From NCBI GenBank assembly GCA_036382855.1, contig DASVPO010000021.1, positions 53,874-117,873 of the forward strand: a stretch of DNA of 64,000 nucleotides. Direction: 5' to 3'. The DNA comes from DASVTR01 sp036382855 (lineage in GTDB: Bacteria > Acidobacteriota > Blastocatellia > Pyrinomonadales > Pyrinomonadaceae). A model generated the notes under the pieces. It made no database searches, was not told where the DNA came from, and saw only the letters and a program-made list of their open reading frames with translations. Position numbers and translations under genes: made by a program. Shown here one piece after another: positions 35,787 through 44,691 of this stretch (positions within the stretch are counted from its first letter, which is position 1; each line of letters opens with the position of its first letter).

Positions 35787-36385
35787 TTATATAGCTCGTT
35801 CGCATATTTTGCTGATTGATTATCAACCGCATTGTCAGAAGATTGATTCGCTATGATGCTTTGTGTTTCAACAATACTGTCTAATATCTGCTCTAGGTTT
35901 TCATATTTTAGGTATGAATCAAAAGTCCGCGCATCAATGTTAATTGTAAGCCAGCCATCAACCCCATAACCATAATTTGTCCCTGAATCATGGTAGACGC
36001 CAATGTGCGCTAACTTCTTGAAAATAATTGCAACTTCTACATCCGGGAGTGTTATATCACTAGAGACATAGCTTGCGGCAATGCTCTTAATTTTAGGATT
36101 GCCTAGCAACAACTCACGAATAGAAAGTATTACTATGTCGGCCTTTTTAACCAGATCACTATCTGGGTCAAGTAGTCCAATTCCGAGCAAGGTAATCTGG
36201 TCTTCGTGTCTGAGTAACCGCGAGTCAATATCAGAAGGATTAAAGTCTCTTGGCAGTTTATCTCTAAGCTCTACTTTCAAAGCTCTCGCGCTGACAGGCT
36301 CACCATTTCGCAATTTAGAGCAAATCGCACCAAGCCAAAGTTTTTGAGGTTCAGTCAGCTTTATCTTGGAGACATTATTAGCCAT
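35771..36385 (-). CDS. hypothetical protein, 204 aa (possibly N-terminal part of the next gene)
   Basis: The ATG follows a purine-poor leader with no strong ribosome site. The N-terminus, about 65 residues long, looks like a small winged-helix or adaptor (LTEPQKLWLGAICSKLRNGE, DFNPSDIDSRLL). The middle has hydrophobic strands (ITLPDVEVAIIFKKLAHIGVY) and the C-terminus a coiled-coil-like helix. The stop TAG sits in GTAAAAATTTAG, where a one-base slip joins the downstream membrane gene in frame. Not recognised. Confidence 0.5.
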   Translation of the reverse strand: MANNVSKIKLTEPQKLWLGAICSKLRNGEPVSARALKVELRDKLPRDFNPSDIDSRLLRHEDQITLLGIGLLDPDSDLVKKADIVILSIRELLLGNPKIKSIAASYVSSDITLPDVEVAIIFKKLAHIGVYHDSGTNYGYGVDGWLTINIDARTFDSYLKYENLEQILDSIVETQSIIANQSSDNAVDNQSAKYANELYNKVKI

Positions 36386-36651
36386 TGCTGTTAGCTTCGA
36401 TGAAGGGTGGAGGCTTTCCGTTTCTCACTCTCTACCTTCTTTTACCAGACTTGCGTGCGTCCCCTAACTTCGCATCAATAATAACAATAGTACTTCCTAT
36501 TGTGGGAGTAGTCACTTTCTTGCATATTGAAATGAGCACGACATTCCGTGACATCCCTGCTTAGAAGCAAGGAATCTCAGGCAACGCATAGCCTAATGGC
36601 TTCCGTTTTGCGCCAGAAGCATTCAAAAGTATTTGTTGGTCTTACTTAACC

Positions 36652-36861
36652 TTGACAAGTAAAACGATAATTGAGATTCGCTGCAAATTCTGTAAGCGTT
36701 TAGCTGCTAAGGTAAGCGATGACCTGAGCGACACGGTTAGCTTGAAATGTGCGAAATGTAAGAAGTTGAGTGGGATTACTTATCCTCGTTCAGTAAAAGA
36801 CGTTCTGCCTTCCACTGATTATAGGCATTCATATGTCGTAGATAATCAGCGCAAACATTAG
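36652..36861 (+). CDS. Com-like zinc-ribbon protein, 69 aa
   Basis: Two Cys pairs (IRCKFCKRLAAK and LKCAKCKKLSG) spaced as in the small Mu Com / zinc-ribbon regulator family. The start would be TTG at 36652 without a clear ribosome site. Its last 86 bp overlap the 3' end of the convergent HEPN-type gene. The Cys pattern is the main support. Phage Com proteins act as translational regulators; that role is not shown here. Confidence 0.5.
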   Translation: MTSKTIIEIRCKFCKRLAAKVSDDLSDTVSLKCAKCKKLSGITYPRSVKDVLPSTDYRHSYVVDNQRKH

Positions 36862-38254
36862 AACGCTCTATATTCCATCCGAGTACCGTCAGTATTAGCC
36901 GTTCGACGATCCACCGAATATGTTCAGTTGCAAAAACCACTGAATGAAGTTGTGACTGGTTAAGATAATCACCGTGAACCAACTTGTTCCTAATATCTGA
37001 AAGAGACCACTCCTCGCCCCTATCAATTACAGGCCATAAGTCAGCCATGTTTAATGATAAATATTTGAGACCCGATTCGTAAGCAGTTGCGAATGAAATA
37101 CGTTGGAGAGCAGAAAGGTTCTTTTTAAGAAGTGTCTGTTTTGTCTTGTCATTTTCAAGAAGTGGATGTTGCTCAATAAATTTACGTAGATTGCCTTTAA
37201 ATGTTTTCCATTTCTCAGCCTCTTCTTCGGAGAAAATAAATTCAAGGTTCGCTTGTCGCCGGAGGTAAAGCACAATTGTCTCCAATGCGGAATATAGTGA
37301 GATGAAAATACTTTGTATTGTTTCGCCTTTAGATGGGATAACGTAATTGATAGCTTGTCTGACCAAATCAATTGCTTCTATGGATTTGAATTGCTTATAC
37401 GCAGTATTTAAGAATTCTTGAATATCCGCTTGTTCTATTAACAGATTGTTACTGTTATCCCTAAATTCTGGAATTGCTACATTAGCTCGATAATATTCCC
37501 TTAAAGTGCCATCTATTTCGGAAGTATCGTAACCGAGATTGAGACAGCGTTGCCTTTCCGCAAATGAAGTCAATAGTAATAAATCATCTAACTCATGCAA
37601 CCCATTCTTCACCCGCTGCATAAATTGCTCACCGCCTTCCATTGCAAAGTCGGCAACGAGTTCACTGTATATTATAGTTTCACCTTCAGCGTTTTCTCGA
37701 TAGCGATAGCGATTACCGAACATCAAGGGTATTCCACTATTCAATGTGAAAGAAATTTGCCAGACCGTTTTTACCTCCACTTCACCCGTAAAGGAATGCA
37801 TTATTGTTTGGGCAGGAGACAGAAGTTTGCTCGGTGTCAACCAATACCGCCCATGTGAATTTTCAAGCGGCGGTTCATCCCCAACATTACGCTGTGTTTC
37901 AATTCTTAAGCCTTCTGGTCTCGCAATTACTATGCGCTCCGAAATGTCAGGATGCCAGAATTGAGTTGAAGAGCGACGGGTATAAACTTTATCAGCGTAT
38001 ATTTTTGTTAGGTGGTCAGGAGACGGATAAAACTCACATTCCATTGAAAACTTCCAGACCCCTTCCATCATCCGTAGCTGTTCTTCAGTTGGATGAAAAT
38101 GGATAAGAACTGGCTCTACTATTTTGATAGGCAGGAAAATCTTACAAAGAACTTCCTTGATCAAAATTCCGTCCGCGCTGACAGTAGCATAACATCGGTA
38201 ACTTTCTTTGTTTTGTTCGTCCTTCATTTTGTGAGGGTTTTCGATATTGCTCAT
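36776..38254 (-). CDS. HEPN-domain (ApeA-like) protein, candidate anti-phage RNase
   Basis: 492 aa. The first 300 residues are beta-rich, resembling the N-terminal domain of ApeA-type proteins. The C-terminal 150 residues are helical and hold the HEPN catalytic signature R-N-x-x-x-H in LSDIRNKLVHGDY (about residue 425). HEPN RNases of this layout have been described in anti-phage abortive infection. Similarity is by eye, so the family assignment is tentative. No attC site lies close to it. A second HEPN-like gene lies 94 bp upstream on the same strand, so the two may be an operon. Confidence 0.6.
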   Translation of the reverse strand: MSNIENPHKMKDEQNKESYRCYATVSADGILIKEVLCKIFLPIKIVEPVLIHFHPTEEQLRMMEGVWKFSMECEFYPSPDHLTKIYADKVYTRRSSTQFWHPDISERIVIARPEGLRIETQRNVGDEPPLENSHGRYWLTPSKLLSPAQTIMHSFTGEVEVKTVWQISFTLNSGIPLMFGNRYRYRENAEGETIIYSELVADFAMEGGEQFMQRVKNGLHELDDLLLLTSFAERQRCLNLGYDTSEIDGTLREYYRANVAIPEFRDNSNNLLIEQADIQEFLNTAYKQFKSIEAIDLVRQAINYVIPSKGETIQSIFISLYSALETIVLYLRRQANLEFIFSEEEAEKWKTFKGNLRKFIEQHPLLENDKTKQTLLKKNLSALQRISFATAYESGLKYLSLNMADLWPVIDRGEEWSLSDIRNKLVHGDYLNQSQLHSVVFATEHIRWIVERLILTVLGWNIERSNVCADYLRHMNAYNQWKAERLLLNEDK

Positions 38255-38348
38255 TTACTGTTTCCTGCCCTTACTCACCTTAGCCTCCTAATCTTTATGC
38301 TTGGGCGGTCTGCCTAGTTTGTAGCATTAGCCTCAGAAAACCAGTCCT

Positions 38349-39026
38349 TTAGTTTCCCCTGTTTTTAAGCTCTGACTCTAGTTTCTGAATCGTCGCATCT
38401 AAGGCGTCAAACTTCTCTTGCGAAGGGGGTGATATTTTAGTGTGAGTAGCTTTTTGAGCGTAATGACCGCACAATCCATAGCTGATAAAAAACCACTCGA
38501 AAGCAGTTTTAGTCGCTTCAACCTCTGCATCTGTAACATCTAAATCGGTAATTACTTTCGGGTGCATCAATCGGTCTCTGACTTTCACTGCCTCTCGTAG
38601 TTTCTGCCAGCCATTCCCGCCAAGACTAAGTTCAAAAGATGAGCCAACGCTCTTGGAATATATCTTGAAACTAAACTTGACGTTGTTAAGAAACTTGATG
38701 AATAGAGGCCTGTCAACAACTTCACCTTTTTCATCTATATCGAAAGCCCTTTCATCTAAAAGCATCATCTCTGCTATAGTTAAATTTCCCAGAGGCCAAC
38801 CTAAATGAGCCGCCGTACGCTTCATGCGGTAAAGAAGGCCTTCAATGAAGGCGAATACAGATCGCACATATGCCCTTCGGTACATTTGGCTATCATTACT
38901 TTGAATTGATTGGTATTGGTTGGTACAGTCTTGCCCTAAAACCTGAGCCATATCAGTTAGCTCTTTCAAGTTACTATTTAGCTCAGTGATAAACTTGTCC
39001 AAGCCATCTGCCGCAGTGTTTTCCAC
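38349..39026 (-). CDS. second HEPN-like helical protein
   Basis: 225 aa from a GTG at 39026. All-helical; RRAYVRSVFAFIEGLLYRMK and AVKVRDRLMHPK give the R-x4-H arrangement of HEPN domains. A C-terminal coiled-coil-like helix ends the protein. It is followed at 94 bp by the ApeA-like HEPN gene and preceded at 36 bp by an excisionase-like HTH gene. Could be a HEPN toxin, an antitoxin-like partner or a phage-sensing factor. Confidence 0.55.
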   Translation of the reverse strand: MENTAADGLDKFITELNSNLKELTDMAQVLGQDCTNQYQSIQSNDSQMYRRAYVRSVFAFIEGLLYRMKRTAAHLGWPLGNLTIAEMMLLDERAFDIDEKGEVVDRPLFIKFLNNVKFSFKIYSKSVGSSFELSLGGNGWQKLREAVKVRDRLMHPKVITDLDVTDAEVEATKTAFEWFFISYGLCGHYAQKATHTKISPPSQEKFDALDATIQKLESELKNRGN

Positions 39027-39062
39027 TTGAAGTTAGCTCCGATATATTGTGGGAGATGAATA

Positions 39063-39305
39063 CTATTTCTTACTCTTCTTACTCGCCTTAGAAGTCTTTT
39101 CATCTTTAGACTTGGGCGGTCTGCCTGTCTTGCCGTCATTGCCAATCTTGCCAACAAGTTTCTTTACCTCAGCAGGTTCGAGTAGGTAGGCACGTCCGAA
39201 TTGCTGTGCCTTTAGCTTGCCCGCTCTGATTAACTGCCGCACGCGAGAGTCATTAACTCCTAGCTCTGCCGCCGCCTGTTGTGTGGTTAGTAGACTCTTA
39301 CTCAT
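39063..39305 (-). CDS. excisionase/MerR-type helix-turn-helix protein
   Basis: 80 aa from the ATG at 39305 (the frame is open to 39347). LLTTQQAAAELGVNDSRVRQLIRAGKLKAQQFGRAYLL is the classic excisionase-family winged helix. A Lys/Ser-rich C-terminal tail follows. It stands divergently from the small genes at 39424, with a spacer that carries the repeated words CCGTTATCGGCAAT and ATTACCGCAATCAGCAAT, possible operator sequence for this protein. Confidence 0.7.
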   Translation of the reverse strand: MSKSLLTTQQAAAELGVNDSRVRQLIRAGKLKAQQFGRAYLLEPAEVKKLVGKIGNDGKTGRPPKSKDEKTSKASKKSKK

Positions 39306-39423
39306 ATCCGCTTTATAGCATGGAGAATATATTACCGCAATCAGCAATTCCCCTTGACAATAATTACCGTTATCGGCAATACACCTCTGTCGGTTAAAAG
39401 TAACAAGTCACAGGAGAACAGCA

Positions 39424-39618
39424 ATGTTACAGCCAAACGAACAGATCATCATTACAGAAGAGTTCGCTGTCAAAGTCTACAAAATAGGCAGAGGCGTCAT
39501 TGCTGAAGTTGCCGACTCACATAGCCCATTTAACGGCACGTATGTGCTTGCTTCCATTCGCGCCTACGCCCTGCCGATGCTTCTCGATAAGGTCGAAGAG
39601 GCTCGCCATGCAGGATAA
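39424..39618 (+). CDS. hypothetical protein, 64 aa (phage-element type)
   Basis: ATG with AGGAGAAC upstream. Beta-type small protein (EQIIITEEFAVKVYKIGRGVIAEVA) with no recognised domain. The stop lies inside the next gene's start region (11-bp overlap), so the two are translated together. Context (HTH regulator, NinG-like gene) suggests a prophage-derived operon. Confidence 0.55.
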   Translation: MLQPNEQIIITEEFAVKVYKIGRGVIAEVADSHSPFNGTYVLASIRAYALPMLLDKVEEARHAG

Positions 39619-39808
39619 GCCTCAATACACCGAGGGCGATGTGGTCGAGGTCTTCAATCCGCAGTCAAACGCTTACCAGTGGATTACGGTTGAGAGCGTG
39701 CTTGTGGTTCATGGCTCTCAGATTATCCTCGCCTGTGGCTCTTACTTCTGCGAGTGCTGGGTCAGAACAGAATCCCTTGCCACCCCTGACCTAAAAGTGA
39801 TGGCCTGA
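39608..39808 (+). CDS. hypothetical protein, 66 aa
   Basis: ATG at 39608 overlapping the previous gene by 11 bp. YTEGDVVEVFNP, YQWITVESVLVVHGSQIILACG and FCECWV describe a small SH3-like beta barrel. One base separates its stop from the start of the NinG-like gene. Function unknown. Confidence 0.5.
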   Translation: MQDKPQYTEGDVVEVFNPQSNAYQWITVESVLVVHGSQIILACGSYFCECWVRTESLATPDLKVMA

Positions 39809-39809
39809 C

Positions 39810-40214
39810 ATGCCATTCTATCGCCGCTCATTCATGTGCCGCTCTCCCTTCGAGGAGAAGCCGCTTGAAGTCGGTTCGCGCAAATGGCTCATCTGGCAAT
39901 TGGACATCCAGACATCTCGCATCGTTCGGCAGAGAGACCGTAAGTGCGTCACCTGTGGCAGCCGATGTAACCTACAATGCTCACACTTCTACAGCCGTCG
40001 CTATCTCATCATCCGTTTTGACCTAAGAAACTGTAACGCCATGTGCGGCCACTGCAACCAGCGGCACAACGACGACCCGTTTCCCTATCTGAATTTCATG
40101 CAGGAGCATTACGGGCATGATGTCGTGGCGGAGCTTCACGCGCTGAGGATGAGTTTACAGAAAGTGACAGATGATGAACTGAGAGCCTTGTTAGAGAAAT
40201 ACAGAGCTAGTTGA
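39810..40214 (+). CDS. NinG/Rap-like HNH recombination endonuclease
   Basis: 134 aa. The zinc and HNH-like core CVTCG-x8-CSHFYSRR, then LRNCNAMCGHCNQRHND, matches the pattern of the lambda NinG (Rap) family, which resolves branched DNA in phage recombination. Third gene of a compact operon after the 64- and 66-aa proteins. Strong sign that 39.0-40.2 kb derives from a phage. Confidence 0.75.
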   Translation: MPFYRRSFMCRSPFEEKPLEVGSRKWLIWQLDIQTSRIVRQRDRKCVTCGSRCNLQCSHFYSRRYLIIRFDLRNCNAMCGHCNQRHNDDPFPYLNFMQEHYGHDVVAELHALRMSLQKVTDDELRALLEKYRAS

Positions 40215-40385
40215 AGATGATAAAAAATTGTTGCAATAATACTTGCAAGGCGTTACTCCGTCGCGCTGTGAGTGTCAATTCCTCGTCGGACATCTCGGCA
40301 CTTCTGACGCTCTCATAGCACACGAATACTACGCCGCCAGTGAATAATTCACGGCAGCATGGCATGACTAATTAGCGCGTATTTG

Positions 40386-40574
40386 TTAGAGCAGTGACAG
40401 CACGCTTTGAAACAGATTCACTGCAATCTCTGTGATTGGGTCGGTATCACCTGTTCCTATTTGTGCAGCAGCCCCCGGCGCGGGCGGCGGGTCAACGACG
40501 CCCATAGGCATATTTCCGGCGTAAGTACAGGCGGAAAGTACCAGCACAAGCATTAACGCTCTTAGAGTTCTCAT
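40386..40574 (-). CDS. small lipoprotein, 62 aa
   Basis: ATG at 40574 with AAAAGGAAAA upstream. Signal peptide with lipobox LVLSAC (Cys at about residue 16), then a Pro/Ala-rich low-complexity segment and a short amphipathic tail. Function unknown. It is divergent from the TPR-Fis-REC gene. Confidence 0.6.
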   Translation of the reverse strand: MRTLRALMLVLVLSACTYAGNMPMGVVDPPPAPGAAAQIGTGDTDPITEIAVNLFQSVLSLL

Positions 40575-40688
40575 TTCATTTTCCTTTTAATGGGATTTAA
40601 CCAACCTGTGACCGTCACGCTTCGTCTAGCGTGGCGGTTTTAGTGTCTTAGCAACTTTTTTGCGGAGACACGGAAACGCAAGCCTCAC

Positions 40689-42561
40689 ATGAATTTAGCA
40701 GATAGCCGACTGAAACAACTAGATAACCCTTCGTTGACGCAGAATGAGCGTGTGCTGCTTCGTTGCCACCTAGCGTCTGAATTTATTCACATAGGGCAAT
40801 ATGAATCCGCACGCGAGGCATTGGGCGAGCTGTGGCAGGGAGTTGAGAGACGACCCGACGTAGAGAAACTAAAACCTTTCACTGCCGCCGAAGTGCTGTT
40901 GCAGTGCGGTGCGTTGTCTAGCTGGCTTGGCAACTCCGAGCACCTTGCGGGCGCGCAGGAAAAAGCTAAAGACTTACTCTTTGAAGCCTTCCGTATGTTC
41001 AAGGCTCAAGGTCAAAGCGTGAAGGTGTCAGAGGCGCAGTATGAACTCGGTTTCTGTTACCTCCGGCTCGGTGCTTACGACGAGGCGCGAGTGGTTCTTG
41101 ATGAAGCCCTCAATAATTCTTGAAGACACCAATCTCAAAGCGAAAGTCTTGATTCGTCACTCTATCGTTGAAGTCTGGACTGGTCGCTATCACGAGGCCT
41201 GGGATATTCTTGAAAAAGCCAGAGAGTTCTTTGAAGCGAGCGGCGATGCGCTCAAGGGCAAGTGGCATGGTCAGAAAGGACTCGTCTTACAAAGACTGGC
41301 TCTTACTGAAAAGCGAACGGACTACGCTGATAGAGCCATCATGGAGTTTACCGCTGCCATCTACCATTGCGAATTGGCAGGACATGAAAGATACTGCGGC
41401 AACGCCTTTAATAATGTCGCCATGCTGCTATACCAGTTAGACCGATATAGCGAGGCTCACGAACACTTAAATCGCGCACAAGCAATTTTCGAGCGACATC
41501 AAGACCCCGGCTATCTCGCACAAGTAAACGACACAAGAGCGCGAGTGTTGGTTGCGGAGCAAAGGTATGTGGAAGCTGACAGGGTTCTCGCCAGCGTTAT
41601 TCAAGCCTTTGAGCAGAGCGGCGAGTCTGCTTTACTCGTTGATGCTTTAACAATTCAAGGGGTGGTGTGGTCAAGGCTCGGAGTAAAAGAAAATTCGATT
41701 CAGATATTGAACCGAGCAATCAGTGTCGCCCAAGAATCCGGCTCGTATTTGAATGGAGGTTTGGCGGCTTTAACTCTCATCGAAGAACACGGCGAATCAC
41801 TCCCTGAGAATAAGCTGTATCGTATCTATAGCCGTGCTGATGAGTTGCTCAAAGATGTCCAAGACGCCGAACACATCACAAAACTCAGAGCGTGCGCCCG
41901 CATCGTGACCAGGAGATTATTAGGCCCGCAACTCAGCGATAAGAACTTTTCAATAGCCAATGCGCTTGACGCTTACGAAGCGCGTTTTATCGCAGAAGCT
42001 TTGGAACTCGAAAGAGGAAGCATCACGCGGGCTGCTAAAAGGCTCGGCATGAGTCATCAATTACTTGGAAACGCTCTCAAAACGCGACACGGAAACTTAA
42101 TCGGCATGAGAAAGCCCGCCCAAACTCGCAGGCGCAGCATCATCAAACGGGATTCTATTAAGGCACAACGAAACAAAAAGAAAGAGCGGCCCATCACAAT
42201 CCTGCACGTCGAAGATAGCCGGATGGTGGCGGCAGCCGTCAGAGATACCTTGCAGCGTGAAGGATGGAAAGTCATTACTTCTGAGGATGGCTCAGCAGGA
42301 CTTAAGTTAATCATGGGTAATGAGCATTATGATGTGCTGTTAGTGGATTACGATTTACCCTTTGTCAACGGCCTGTCACTTGTGCGCCGTGCGCGGCAGT
42401 TATCGCACCGCCAGCGCACACCAATCATCATGCTGTCGGCAACTAACTGTGAGCGTGAAGCGAGAGAGGCGGGCGTGGATGCTTTCTTGCGAAAGCCGGA
42501 AGATGTGTTGAAACTGGCTGAGTCTATCAATCGGCTGCTTGCCACACGTTCAGAGAAATAG
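40689..42561 (+). pseudogene. TPR-Fis-REC regulator, frameshifted
   Basis: Codons 1-144 (40689-41123) encode TPR repeats and stop after VVLDEALNNS. The sense continues at once in another frame from about 41118 (LEDTNLKAKVLIRHSIVEVW) to 42561, so one base has been lost or gained near 41110-41122. The joined protein of about 620 aa has TPR repeats, a Fis-type helix-turn-helix (EARFIAEALELERGSITRAA) and a C-terminal receiver domain with acceptor Asp in LLVDYDLP and Lys in FLRKPED. It probably was a phosphorelay-linked regulator. Its last codons and 3' flank are duplicated at 45.4-45.56 kb. Confidence 0.75.
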
Positions 42562-42597
42562 TAACTGAGAAGAATCTCGCCTGCGCTCAGCTAAGCG

Positions 42598-42647
42598 CAT
42601 GGTAGGAGCCATGCTATCGAGGCGTCGGGTTGAATGAGTCGTTAGGC
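42598..42647 (-). repeat. left half of a reverse attC; 50-bp exact duplicate
   Basis: Minus strand: inverse core GCCTAAC (42641-42647), GACTCATTCAACCCGACGCC, CTCGATAGCATGGCTCC. The right half is missing and the sequence passes into the TPR-Fis-REC gene. The same 50 bases recur at 45507-45556. It closes the aquaporin cassette; the inverse core exactly complements core GTTAGGC at 43558. Confidence 0.8.
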
Positions 42648-42730
42648 GTCGGACATTTGCGTAACCATGCCGAGAGAGCCCCTGAAAACGTTCTTCAGCA
42701 AGCGATATGGTAAATAGCCTTCGACATTCA

Positions 42731-43474
42731 CTATGACCGTCTCTCAGCCTGCTCGCTCTCCAACGCCCGCTCGGCTTCTTTGACACTAATCACCTCAGCC
42801 GGTTTATGCGTCACCATGTAGACTACCGCCGCAATGGCCGCGCCGATAAGTGGGGCGACAATAAATAACCATAACTGGCTCAATGCCCACCCGCCCACGA
42901 AGACGGCCGGCCCGATGCTGCGCGCCGGGTTGACGGACGTGTTGGTCACGGGAATGCCTACCAAGTGTATGAGAGTCAGCACCAGCCCGATAGCGATACC
43001 GGCAAAGCCAACAGGCGCTTTGATGTCTGTGGCTCCCAGCACAGTAAACACCAGAAAGAAGGTCAGCACTATTTCGACAAGAAAGGCTGAGAGCAGGTTG
43101 TAATGACCCGGAGAGTGCTCGCCGTAACCGTTGGCGGCGAAACCTGCCACCGACGGGTCATACCCCCCCGGTGCGCCTTTGACGACGAGCAGAAGAAGGG
43201 CTGCGGCCAGAATGGCACCCGCAATCTGGGCCACTATATACCCGGCTGCATACGTCGCGTCCATCTTCTTGGTAATGAGTATTCCGACGGTTACGGCAGG
43301 GTTAATATGGCAGCCCGAGATAGGGCCGATGGCATAAACCATTGCGAGCAGTGAGAGGCCGAAAGCCAGAGAGACGCCGAGGAAGCCAATCTTATCTCCC
43401 GCCAGAACGGCGCTCCCGCAACTAGCAAAGACCAGCACAAAGGTGCCCACGAGTTCGGCTACATACCTGTTCAT
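42731..43474 (-). CDS. aqpZ: aquaporin (AqpZ-type MIP channel); reverse cassette gene
   Basis: 247 aa, six membrane helices. Both pore motifs are present: SGCHINPAVTVG and TSVNPARSIGPAVFVGG, with the second-loop Arg next to NPA as in water-selective channels. The length fits AqpZ. A strong AGGAGA ribosome site precedes the ATG. It is the only gene of a cassette with exact complement cores (GTTAGGC at 43558, GCCTAAC at 42641 on the minus strand). A housekeeping-type water channel in a cassette is unusual. Confidence 0.9.
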   Translation of the reverse strand: MNRYVAELVGTFVLVFASCGSAVLAGDKIGFLGVSLAFGLSLLAMVYAIGPISGCHINPAVTVGILITKKMDATYAAGYIVAQIAGAILAAALLLLVVKGAPGGYDPSVAGFAANGYGEHSPGHYNLLSAFLVEIVLTFFLVFTVLGATDIKAPVGFAGIAIGLVLTLIHLVGIPVTNTSVNPARSIGPAVFVGGWALSQLWLFIVAPLIGAAIAAVVYMVTHKPAEVISVKEAERALESEQAERRS

Positions 43475-43557
43475 GTCTTTTCTCCTTTAGCATCAAGACA
43501 GCTTCTTCAAAGTTAAGTCGCCCTTCCGTATTCTTTAAACCTCGTCCCTTTGCCTGC

Positions 43558-43666
43558 GCCTAACGCTGGAATTGAGCGGCTGCCCGCGAATAGCATTTAA
43601 TGTGCGTCGAAGGATGATTGATGACAGGCAGGCAATCGGGCAGTCTGCTCGAATGACTTGTTAGAT
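43558..43666 (-). repeat. attC site (reverse)
   Basis: Minus strand: inverse core ATCTAAC (43660-43666), AAGTCATTCGAGCAGACTGCC, right arm GCCGCTCAATTCCAGC, core GTTAGGC (43558-43564). The first 68 bases also encode the end of the alpha/beta hydrolase. Confidence 0.88.
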
Positions 43667-44520
43667 GCGTCGTGATTTGCCCTGACTCTACCGATCACCC
43701 GCCGGATCGCATCAATCACTAACCCAGGCTCATCAGCTTGAATGTAATGGCCACTATTGTCCGCGATAATGTGTTGGGCATTCGGCAATTGCTTTAGCCA
43801 TTCATTGTGCAGACGCAACCAGAGCTGTTTTGCCTCTGGACTTTTATCCGGCTCATTACCCATTCCCGTCAGCAAGATAATGGGAACCTTTGGCAAAGGT
43901 AAAGCCGCTCGCACTTGCTGCAGATCGACATCAAGGGATGCCCATTCATCGCGTCGGCCTCCGGAAGCCCTAGCCGCATAATCTTGCATCTTCTCTTCAA
44001 ATTTCTTTTGTTCTTCGGGAGTTTGGATCGCCTTGAGCCGCTCAAAAAAGTCTTCAGGGGTAGAGTCCACGAACACCATGCCAGCGACTTCATTAGGATA
44101 CATGCTGGCGAACACGCGAATGTACAAACCGCCTGCCGAATGCCCGACCAACACATAAGGCGGTGCAAGACCGGCATTTCTTAAAGCGGTATGCAACTCA
44201 TTGGCGATTTGATGTGCGGTACGCGGCTTGGGGCCCGGCTCCGATTGTCCTAATCCTGCACGGTCATAGGCAACTACTTGAGAGAATTTAGCCACTTCAG
44301 GCTGCACCTTCGCCCAGGATTCCATTGTATCTCCCAGTCCTGATTCCAAGACGACCGTAGAATTGCCGCTCCCAGCGATAAGCATATGAAGGTGGTGACC
44401 GCCGGCATCAACTCTTTGCGATTCGCCACGCCGGATATTATGCAAAGGCGACACGCAAGCCGAGAGATTGATAATTAGAATCAGCGCGACAGCACAGCAC
44501 GTCTGAAAATTCTTTTCCAT
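43597..44520 (-). CDS. lipoprotein alpha/beta hydrolase; reverse cassette gene with attC-encoded tail
   Basis: 307 aa from the ATG at 44520, chosen because it starts a lipoprotein signal (MEKNFQTC, lipobox NLSAC). Alpha/beta-hydrolase fold with nucleophile elbow GHSAGG, the earlier YDRAGLGQS loop, acid near GMGNEPD and catalytic His in DNSGHYIQADEP. The substrate is unknown. The last 23 codons (from ASNKSFEQTARLPACHQ on) lie inside the attC site: the inverse core and left arm are translated. Left core GTTAGAT (44553) and inverse core ATCTAAC are exact complements. Confidence 0.85.
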   Translation of the reverse strand: MEKNFQTCCAVALILIINLSACVSPLHNIRRGESQRVDAGGHHLHMLIAGSGNSTVVLESGLGDTMESWAKVQPEVAKFSQVVAYDRAGLGQSEPGPKPRTAHQIANELHTALRNAGLAPPYVLVGHSAGGLYIRVFASMYPNEVAGMVFVDSTPEDFFERLKAIQTPEEQKKFEEKMQDYAARASGGRRDEWASLDVDLQQVRAALPLPKVPIILLTGMGNEPDKSPEAKQLWLRLHNEWLKQLPNAQHIIADNSGHYIQADEPGLVIDAIRRVIGRVRANHDASNKSFEQTARLPACHQSSFDAH

Positions 44521-44552
44521 CACTCGGTTTCCCCGGCATCGCAAAGGAAAGC

Positions 44553-44665
44553 ATCTAACGCTCGAATTAACCCGCCGCCCGATGCAAAATACCCAACCTG
44601 CATCGCAGGATATAACGTTCATGAAAGACAAGCTGAGGGCGGTCGGGTTGAATGAGTTGTTGGGT
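44553..44665 (-). repeat. attC site (reverse)
   Basis: Minus strand: inverse core ACCCAAC (44659-44665), AACTCATTCAACCCGACCGCC, right arm GGCGGCGGGTTAATTCGAGC, core GTTAGAT (44553-44559). Closes the DinB cassette. Confidence 0.9.
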
Positions 44666-44691
44666 GGCGACTTGCGCTCTCAGCGGCACTG

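Noticed and set aside
36652..36657. TTGACA at 36652 as a -35 promoter box
   Set aside because: No -10 box at proper distance; it serves better as the TTG start of the Com-like gene.
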